Positions 5,181 through 10,313 of a stretch of 10,313 nucleotides of DNA are shown piece after piece; the first letter of the stretch is position 1; each line of letters starts with the position of its first letter. The position numbers were made by a program, and so were the translations under genes. Where the stretch lies: contig CALGIV010000273.1 in assembly GCA_937914785.1 (NCBI GenBank), positions 1 through 10,313 on the forward strand, in the 5' to 3' direction. The notes beneath the pieces are model-generated. The model was given only the letters and a program-made list of their open reading frames with translations, was not told the origin of the DNA and did no database searches. This stretch comes from an uncultured Eubacteriaceae bacterium. Lineage in GTDB: Bacteria; Bacillota; Clostridia; Eubacteriales; UBA1433.

Positions 5181-5930
5181 ATGTTAAAAACATTGACGGG
5201 TATCGTCTTAAAGGAAACAGATTATTCCAACAGCAGTAAGATTCTGACCGTTTTTACAAAGGAAGAGGGGAAGATCTCGGTTATGTACAAGAGCGCGAAG
5301 CAATATAAAAAAGGTGCTTACGCGACGGCACAGCTATTTACGATCGTTGAATTCGTTTGCTATGAAGGCAGAAAATTCTATACGCATGCTTCCTCACAAT
5401 TGTTAAAGGCTTATCGTGGACTGAAAGATTCTATCGTAAAGCTTGCCGCAGCTTCCTATATTGCACAAGTTCTGCTCTACTCTTATGAAGAAAAACAGCC
5501 CGATGAACGGGCGTTTTTATTAACGGCTTACTGTCTGAATAAAATTGATAAAAATAACGATGCGTATGCGATGGGGTATACGCTGTTGTATTTATTAAAG
5601 TTATTGGCAATTACGGGGTATGCACCGCTGCTCAATCGTTGTATCGATTGTGGAAAGGAGTCTTCTTTACAATATTTTGATACGATTCAGGGCGGGCTCG
5701 TCTGCCGGGATTGCCATACTGCGGGAAATCATCTTCATGCAATCCAGCCGGAAGATATTCATACAGTTTATTATCTGTTAAATGTCGCGTTAAATGAGGA
5801 GAATATTGAAAAAACAGATGGTAAACGCAGTATTTATTTGATAAAATTATTTAATGAGTGTCTGGAGGATAAAATTTTAAAAAAAATAGCGGCATTCGAT
5901 TTTTTAGTTACGTTGACGTGTGGCGAATAG
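5181..5930 (+). CDS. recO: DNA repair protein RecO
   Basis: RecO works with RecR (and RecF) in recombinational repair, helping load RecA onto SSB-coated single-stranded DNA and annealing complementary strands. The protein is 249 residues, near the usual 240-255. The N-terminal OB-fold begins MLKTLTGIVLKETDYSNSSK, matching the family pattern GIVL..DY....KI and followed by FTKEEGKISVMYKSAK. A four-cysteine zinc site lies in the C-terminal half: CIDC (Cys154, Cys157) and CRDC (Cys175, Cys178). An upstream in-frame ATG at 5151 would add ten residues (MKPAIFFWCS), but it overlaps the promoter -10 and the family start fits 5181. No strong ribosome site precedes 5181. The stop codon is only 9 bp before glyS and touches its ribosome site, so the two genes are probably translated together. 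Confidence 0.94.
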   Translation: MLKTLTGIVLKETDYSNSSKILTVFTKEEGKISVMYKSAKQYKKGAYATAQLFTIVEFVCYEGRKFYTHASSQLLKAYRGLKDSIVKLAAASYIAQVLLYSYEEKQPDERAFLLTAYCLNKIDKNNDAYAMGYTLLYLLKLLAITGYAPLLNRCIDCGKESSLQYFDTIQGGLVCRDCHTAGNHLHAIQPEDIHTVYYLLNVALNEENIEKTDGKRSIYLIKLFNECLEDKILKKIAAFDFLVTLTCGE

Positions 5931-5939
5931 GAGGACAAT

Positions 5940-7322
5940 ATGCGTTTGACAATGAGCGAAATTATCAGCATTTGCAAAATGCGTGGTATTATTTTTCAGG
6001 GAAGTGAAATATACGATGGTTTAGCCAACAGCTGGGACTACGGGCCGATCGGCGTTGAAATTAAAAACAATGTGAAAAAAGCCTGGTGGAAAAAGTTTGT
6101 TCAGGAAAACCCGTTAAACATCGGCGTAGATTGTGCCATTTTGATGAATCCGAAAACGTGGGAAGCCAGTGGGCATTTAAAAAACTTTAACGATCCGTTG
6201 ATCGACTGTAAGGCGTGCCATCAGCGTTTTCGAGCGGATAAACTTATCGAGGAGTATTACGCCAGGCAGGGCGAGCATAAAAGCGCAGACGGTTGGACGA
6301 ACGAGCAGATGGAGGCTTTCCTGCAGGAAAAGGGGATTGTCTGCCCGGCCTGCGGCAAACAGGACTTTACGTCGATTCGGCATTTTAACTTGATGTTTAA
6401 AACTTTTCAGGGCGTAACGGAAGACAATACGAGTCAGATTTATCTGCGTCCCGAGACCTGTCAGGGCATTTTTGTTAATTTTAAAAACGTACAGCGGTCA
6501 ATGCGCAAACGGCTGCCGTTTGGGATTGCGCAGATCGGCAAGTCTTTCCGCAATGAGATTACGCCGGGCAATTTTATTTTCCGTACGCGTGAATTTGAGC
6601 AAATGGAACTGGAATTCTTCTGTGAACCGAAAGAAGAATTCAAATGGTTTGAATATTGGCAGGATTTTTGTGAGAAGTTCCTCTATGAGATCGGCTTAAA
6701 GGAAGAAAACGTCCTTTTAAGGCGTCATGAAGAACACGAATTGTCGCATTACAGCAACGCGACAACGGACATTGAATACGCGTTTCCATTTGGCATCGGT
6801 GAGCTCTGGGGGATTGCCGACCGGACGGATTACGACTTGAAGCAGCACGAACAGTTTTCCGGCAAGGATATGAAATATACCGATCCGGTGACGAATGAGA
6901 AGTTCTATCCATACTGCATCGAGCCTTCCGTCGGCGTCGACCGCCTGTTGTTGGCCATTTTGTGCGACGGGTTTGAAAAGGAAACACTGGGTGAAGGCGA
7001 CGAGCGCACCGTGTTGAAGATTCATCCGTATCTCGCGCCGTTTAAAGCGGCCGTACTGCCCTTGTCGAAGAAATTGAGTGAACAGGCAAATGAGGTCTAT
7101 CTCTCGCTGCTGAAATATATGCAGGTCGATTTTGATGATACCGGAAGCATCGGCAAGCGCTATCGAAGACAGGATGAGATCGGCACGCCGTACTGCATTA
7201 CCATCGACTTTGATACGCTTGAAGACGGCTGTGTCACGATCCGCGAGCGCGACAGTATGAATCAGGAGCGCATAGCGCTTGATGCTGTGCGCGCTTATCT
7301 CGAGCAACGCGTTGATCTATAA
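5940..7322 (+). CDS. glyS: Glycine--tRNA ligase, single-chain class II (homodimeric type)
   Basis: This enzyme attaches glycine to tRNA-Gly using ATP. It is the alpha2 form, not the alpha2beta2 GlyQ/GlyS form. The protein is 460 residues, typical for the family. The N-terminus MRLTMSEIISICKMRGIIF leads to GSEIYDGLANSWDYGPIG (motif 1 region). Two cysteine pairs, Cys90/Cys93 (CKAC) and Cys135/Cys138 (CPAC), form a likely zinc site in the insertion. Motif 2 spans about 203-227 (FRNEITPGNF, FRTREFEQMELEFF), and motif 3 about 328-341 (EPSVGVDRLLLAIL). An anticodon-binding domain begins near 360 (IHPYLAPFKAAVLPL). A strong GGAGG ribosome site directly follows the recO stop. No T-box leader was found before recO or glyS, although many Bacillota aminoacyl-tRNA synthetase genes have one. 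Confidence 0.97.
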   Translation: MRLTMSEIISICKMRGIIFQGSEIYDGLANSWDYGPIGVEIKNNVKKAWWKKFVQENPLNIGVDCAILMNPKTWEASGHLKNFNDPLIDCKACHQRFRADKLIEEYYARQGEHKSADGWTNEQMEAFLQEKGIVCPACGKQDFTSIRHFNLMFKTFQGVTEDNTSQIYLRPETCQGIFVNFKNVQRSMRKRLPFGIAQIGKSFRNEITPGNFIFRTREFEQMELEFFCEPKEEFKWFEYWQDFCEKFLYEIGLKEENVLLRRHEEHELSHYSNATTDIEYAFPFGIGELWGIADRTDYDLKQHEQFSGKDMKYTDPVTNEKFYPYCIEPSVGVDRLLLAILCDGFEKETLGEGDERTVLKIHPYLAPFKAAVLPLSKKLSEQANEVYLSLLKYMQVDFDDTGSIGKRYRRQDEIGTPYCITIDFDTLEDGCVTIRERDSMNQERIALDAVRAYLEQRVDL

Positions 7323-7342
7323 CAAAGCAAAGATTTTATAAT
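7312..7342 (+). promoter_or_regulatory. Weak candidate promoter for ppdK
   Basis: TATAAT (7337-7342) lies in the glyS-ppdK gap. The best -35 is TTGATC (7312-7317), inside the end of glyS, with a rather long 19-bp spacer. No terminator separates glyS from ppdK, so readthrough from recO-glyS is also possible. Confidence 0.3.
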
Positions 7343-7365
7343 AGCATCATTCTTACTCTGTATGA

Positions 7366-7398
7366 CAGCACCCGCTTATCTAACTCATAGCGGCGCTG
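7366..7398 (+). repeat. Hairpin in the ppdK leader
   Basis: CAGC (7366-7369) and CCGCT (7372-7376) pair with AGCGG (7389-7393) and GCTG (7395-7398), giving nine base pairs with a small asymmetric internal loop and a 12-nt loop. No T-run follows, so it is not a standard terminator. It lies about 45 bp before the ppdK start and may be an mRNA-stabilising or regulatory hairpin. Confidence 0.35.
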
Positions 7399-7442
7399 CA
7401 TAATATAAAATACATCTATTTTTATGGGGGTTATATTTTATT

Positions 7443-10070
7443 ATGGAGAAGTATGTTTACCTGTTTTCTGAGGGCGACACTTCGATGAAAGGGTTGCTTG
7501 GTGGAAAAGGCGCAGACCTTGCGGAGATGACGAATATCGGTTTACCGGTACCGCAGGGGATGACGATTACGACCAAAGCCTGCCTGCGTTTTTACGACGA
7601 AGGTGAGAAGATTTGGGATTCACTGAGAGACGAAATTCTTCAAACGCTGAAAAAGCTGGAAGAGATTGCCGGTAAGAAATTTGCAGGCAAAGATGACCCG
7701 CTGCTGGTTTCTGTGCGTTCCGGCGCAAAGATTTCGATGCCCGGGATGATGGACACGGTCTTAAACCTCGGCTTAAACGATGAGACAGTCGTCTCGCTGG
7801 CGAATAAGTCGAACAATCCGCGCTTCGCTTACGACAGCTACCGCAGGTTCATTCAGATGTTTGGTGACGTTGTGCTTTCCGTCGACAAGGATTTGTTTGA
7901 AGACGAGTTGGAAGCGATGAAAGAAAGAAATGGTCTGGCTTTCGATACGGAACTGACCGCCGAGAACTTAAAAGAGCTGGTCGGCATTTTCAAAGCAATT
8001 GTTAAAGACAAAAAAGGCATCGATTTTCCGCAGGACCCGGTTGAGCAGTTGATGTTGTCTGTCGAAGCGGTATTCCGTTCCTGGAACAACAATCGCGCGA
8101 TCGTCTACAGAAACTTAAACGATATCCCGCACGATATCGGCACAGCCGTGAACGTGCAGGTGATGGTGTTTGGCAATATGGGCGACGACTGCAGCACAGG
8201 GGTAGCTTTCTCCAGAAACCCCGCGACAGGCGAAAACAAGTTGTTCGGAGAATTTTTAATCAATGCGCAGGGTGAAGATGTCGTTGCCGGCATCCGCACG
8301 CCGCAGAATATCGATGAATTGAAGAATGTTATGCCGGAAATTTACGAGCAGTTTGCCGAAAACTGTCTGAAACTGGAACAGCATTATAAGGAAATGCAGG
8401 ATATCGAATTTACGGTCGAAAACGGCAAGTTGTATATGCTGCAGACACGTTCCGGCAAACGTACAGCGGCTGCGGCACTGCGTATTGCGGTTGAGATGCA
8501 TCGTGAAGGCCTGATTACAAAAGAAGAGGCCTTGATGAAAATGGAGCCGGAACGATTAGACCAGCTCTTACACCCAATGTTTGATGAAGAAGACTTGAAG
8601 AGGGCGACGGAATTGGGTAAAGGTCTGGCGGCCAGCCCGGGTGCCGTAGGCGGACAAGTATACTTCTATGCGGAAGACGCGGTAAAAGCGGCTAAAGAGT
8701 TCGGTCAGCAGGTCGTTCTGGTTCGCAAGGAAACCTCGCCTGAAGACATCGAAGGGATGACCGTGGCGCAGGGGATCTTAACTTCACGCGGCGGGATGAC
8801 CTCCCACGCAGCAGTTGTAGCCCGCGGGATGGGCACTGCCTGCGTAGCGGGTTGCGAGGTTTTAAATGTTTATGAAAAAGAAAAATACTTCTCTGTTGGT
8901 GATATTGTTGTAAAAGAAGGAGACTTTATTTCACTGGATGGCGGCACGGGTAAAGTCTACCTTGGTGAGATTAAGACGGTCAGCCCGACTGTATCGGGTG
9001 ATTTTGAAGTGCTGATGGGTTGGGCGGATGAGGTGCGTACGATGCGCGTTCGAACGAATGCCGATACGCCGCGCGATGCACAGCAGGCCATTGACTTCGG
9101 TGCGGAAGGCATCGGGCTTTGCAGGACGGAACATATGTTCTTTGATGAGACGCGCATTTCAGCAGTTAGAAAAATGATTTTGGCAAAAGACGTTGCGGCG
9201 CGTGAAGCGGCGCTGAATGAAATACTGCCGATGCAAAAAGAAGACTTCAAAGGAATCTTTAAAGTGATGAAGGGGCTGCCGGTGACGATCCGTCTGCTGG
9301 ATCCGCCGCTGCATGAGTTCCTGCCGCATACGGAAGCGGAAATTCGCGAATTGGCTGACAGTATGGGCGTTGACTTTAAGACGCTGAACGAACGCGTGAG
9401 CGGTCTGCAGGAGTTTAACCCGATGCTTGGGCATCGTGGATGCCGACTGGCCGTGACGTATCCGGAAATCGCCGTGATGCAGACAAGTGCGATCATTGAA
9501 GCGGCGCTGGAAGTTAAGAAGGAAGACGGCTATAACGTCGTGCCGGAAATTATGATTCCCCTGATCGGTGTTTTTGAAGAGATGACTTATGTGAAGAAAC
9601 ATATTGTCGAGACGGCAGATCGGTTGATTCAGAACAGTGGCATTCAAATGGACTATCTCGTCGGGACGATGATCGAAATCCCGCGCGCAGCTCTGCTCAG
9701 TGATGAGATTGCCGAGGAAGCGGATTTCTTCTCGTTTGGTACGAATGATTTGACACAGATGACTTACGGATTCTCGCGCGATGATGCGAACAAGTTCATT
9801 TGGGAATATCTCGATAAGGGGATTTTTGAAAAGGATCCGTTTACGACGATTGATCAAAAGGGTGTCGGCAAACTTATGGATATGTCGGTTAAGCTTGGCA
9901 GAAGTACGCGGCCGGATTTGAAGATCGGTATCTGCGGCGAGCATGGCGGCGAGCCGGCCAGCGTTGAGTTTTGTCATAATATCGGTTTGAACTACGTTTC
10001 CTGTTCACCGTTCCGCGTGCCGATTGCGCGGCTTGCGGCGGCGAGGGCGAAGATTAAAGAAAATATGTAA
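7443..10070 (+). CDS. ppdK: Pyruvate, phosphate dikinase
   Basis: PpdK reversibly converts pyruvate, ATP and phosphate to phosphoenolpyruvate, AMP and pyrophosphate. In anaerobes it can work in the glycolytic direction, saving energy by using pyrophosphate. The protein is 875 residues, against 874 in Clostridium symbiosum. The N-terminal nucleotide-binding domain (about 1-340) includes LLGGKGADLAEM, SVRSGAKISMPGMMDT and NPRFAYDSYRRF. The swivelling phosphohistidine domain carries the catalytic His455 in GGMTSHAAVVARG, and the PEP/pyruvate barrel (about 530-875) carries Cys831 in ICGEHGGEP. Both numbers equal those known for the C. symbiosum enzyme. GTNDLTQMTYGFSRDD and SCSPFRVPIARLAAA are also present. 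Thr453, beside the histidine, is the position phosphorylated by the PPDK regulatory protein in plants and some bacteria; no such gene is in the window. A GGGGG at 7426-7430 is a distant ribosome site (12 nt); the start is fixed by family alignment. A strong terminator follows. Confidence 0.98.
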   Translation: MEKYVYLFSEGDTSMKGLLGGKGADLAEMTNIGLPVPQGMTITTKACLRFYDEGEKIWDSLRDEILQTLKKLEEIAGKKFAGKDDPLLVSVRSGAKISMPGMMDTVLNLGLNDETVVSLANKSNNPRFAYDSYRRFIQMFGDVVLSVDKDLFEDELEAMKERNGLAFDTELTAENLKELVGIFKAIVKDKKGIDFPQDPVEQLMLSVEAVFRSWNNNRAIVYRNLNDIPHDIGTAVNVQVMVFGNMGDDCSTGVAFSRNPATGENKLFGEFLINAQGEDVVAGIRTPQNIDELKNVMPEIYEQFAENCLKLEQHYKEMQDIEFTVENGKLYMLQTRSGKRTAAAALRIAVEMHREGLITKEEALMKMEPERLDQLLHPMFDEEDLKRATELGKGLAASPGAVGGQVYFYAEDAVKAAKEFGQQVVLVRKETSPEDIEGMTVAQGILTSRGGMTSHAAVVARGMGTACVAGCEVLNVYEKEKYFSVGDIVVKEGDFISLDGGTGKVYLGEIKTVSPTVSGDFEVLMGWADEVRTMRVRTNADTPRDAQQAIDFGAEGIGLCRTEHMFFDETRISAVRKMILAKDVAAREAALNEILPMQKEDFKGIFKVMKGLPVTIRLLDPPLHEFLPHTEAEIRELADSMGVDFKTLNERVSGLQEFNPMLGHRGCRLAVTYPEIAVMQTSAIIEAALEVKKEDGYNVVPEIMIPLIGVFEEMTYVKKHIVETADRLIQNSGIQMDYLVGTMIEIPRAALLSDEIAEEADFFSFGTNDLTQMTYGFSRDDANKFIWEYLDKGIFEKDPFTTIDQKGVGKLMDMSVKLGRSTRPDLKIGICGEHGGEPASVEFCHNIGLNYVSCSPFRVPIARLAAARAKIKENM

Positions 10071-10088
10071 GTTTTAAGATTGATAAAG

Positions 10089-10111
10089 AAGCGGCTTAGG
10101 CCGCTTTTTTT
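10089..10111 (+). terminator. Intrinsic terminator after ppdK
   Basis: AAGCGGC (10089-10095), loop TTAG and GCCGCTT (10100-10106) form a 7-bp GC-rich stem running into seven T in a row (10105-10111). It lies 18 bp after the ppdK stop. Confidence 0.92.
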
Positions 10112-10218
10112 ATGACAATTAATTGGTTTTGAAGGCAAGACTTGGAAGTCAAGGTCATAAATGTTCTGTTGTCGGTCTGATTATTTGCCTTTTATATTGT
10201 TTATCCTTTAAATACTTC

Positions 10219-10244
10219 GCGCTTTTCACCTGCAGGAAAAGCGC
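10219..10244. repeat. 9-bp-arm inverted repeat, near-perfect palindrome
   Basis: GCGCTTTTC (10219-10227) and GAAAAGCGC (10236-10244) flank an 8-nt loop. Removing two bases (CA, 10227-10228) would leave a perfect palindrome centred on CCTGCAGG. No T-run follows on either strand, so it is probably a regulator site or an RNA hairpin belonging to the gene beyond the right edge. Confidence 0.4.
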
Positions 10245-10262
10245 AATGAGTGTTGGATGTAA

Positions 10263-10294
10263 AAACATAGAAGGAGAAACTTGATTCTATGTTT
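10263..10294. repeat. 10-bp-arm inverted repeat around a GGAG motif
   Basis: AAACATAGAA (10263-10272) and TTCTATGTTT (10285-10294) flank GGAGAAACTTGA. The loop contains a possible ribosome site (AAGGAG) 4 nt before a TTG at 10281, from which the frame stays open to the window edge (11 codons). If a gene starts there, the hairpin would hold its start region in the loop. Too little sequence is visible to call the gene. Confidence 0.4.
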
Positions 10295-10313
10295 ATCTCT
10301 GAATAGTAAGTTG

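Noticed and set aside
9159..9977. 272-residue minus-strand reading frame
   Set aside because: It is a shadow of ppdK; the sense frame carries the catalytic residues and full family length.

Overview
The window looks like chromosomal core DNA from an anaerobic, endospore-forming Bacillota (Firmicutes; Clostridia or Negativicutes cannot be separated by eye). The reasons are two [FeFe]-hydrogenase maturases (HydE, HydG), the sporulation proteins SpoIVB and Spo0A, a single-chain class II glycyl-tRNA synthetase, and a pyruvate phosphate dikinase close to the Clostridium type. Strong GGAGG ribosome binding sites and intrinsic terminators fit this group. No insertion sequence, phage gene, CRISPR array, tRNA or rRNA was recognised.

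Layout. Bases 1-2004 (minus strand) hold hydE followed by hydG, 22 bp apart; hydG runs off the left edge. Bases 2005-2332 are the divergent intergenic region. It carries a good sigma-A-type promoter for hydE, a 12-bp-arm inverted repeat just upstream of it, and a leader of about 160 nt ending in a terminator hairpin directly before hydE, with an upstream segment able to pair with one terminator arm. Bases 2333-4488 (plus) carry spoIVB and spo0A, with a near-consensus sigma-H promoter between them. Bases 4489-5180 contain no credible gene, but do hold a long terminator hairpin after spo0A, then a promoter, a foldable segment and a terminator that together could be a ~160-nt small RNA or leader, then a near-consensus promoter for recO. 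Bases 5181-7322 carry recO and glyS, tightly coupled. Bases 7443-10070 carry ppdK, closed by a strong terminator. The last 200 bases have two inverted repeats and no assignable gene.

How the genes relate. HydE and HydG act together to build the organometallic H-cluster of [FeFe] hydrogenase (HydF is not in view). Spo0A is the master regulator of sporulation entry, and SpoIVB is the forespore protease that signals to the mother cell late in sporulation. RecO (DNA repair), GlyS (translation) and PpdK (pyruvate/PEP interconversion) are housekeeping functions. All six complete proteins look intact. The most interesting material is regulatory: the hydE leader attenuator and the candidate RNA upstream of recO. 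By eye neither matches a riboswitch class I know, but no covariance search could be run.
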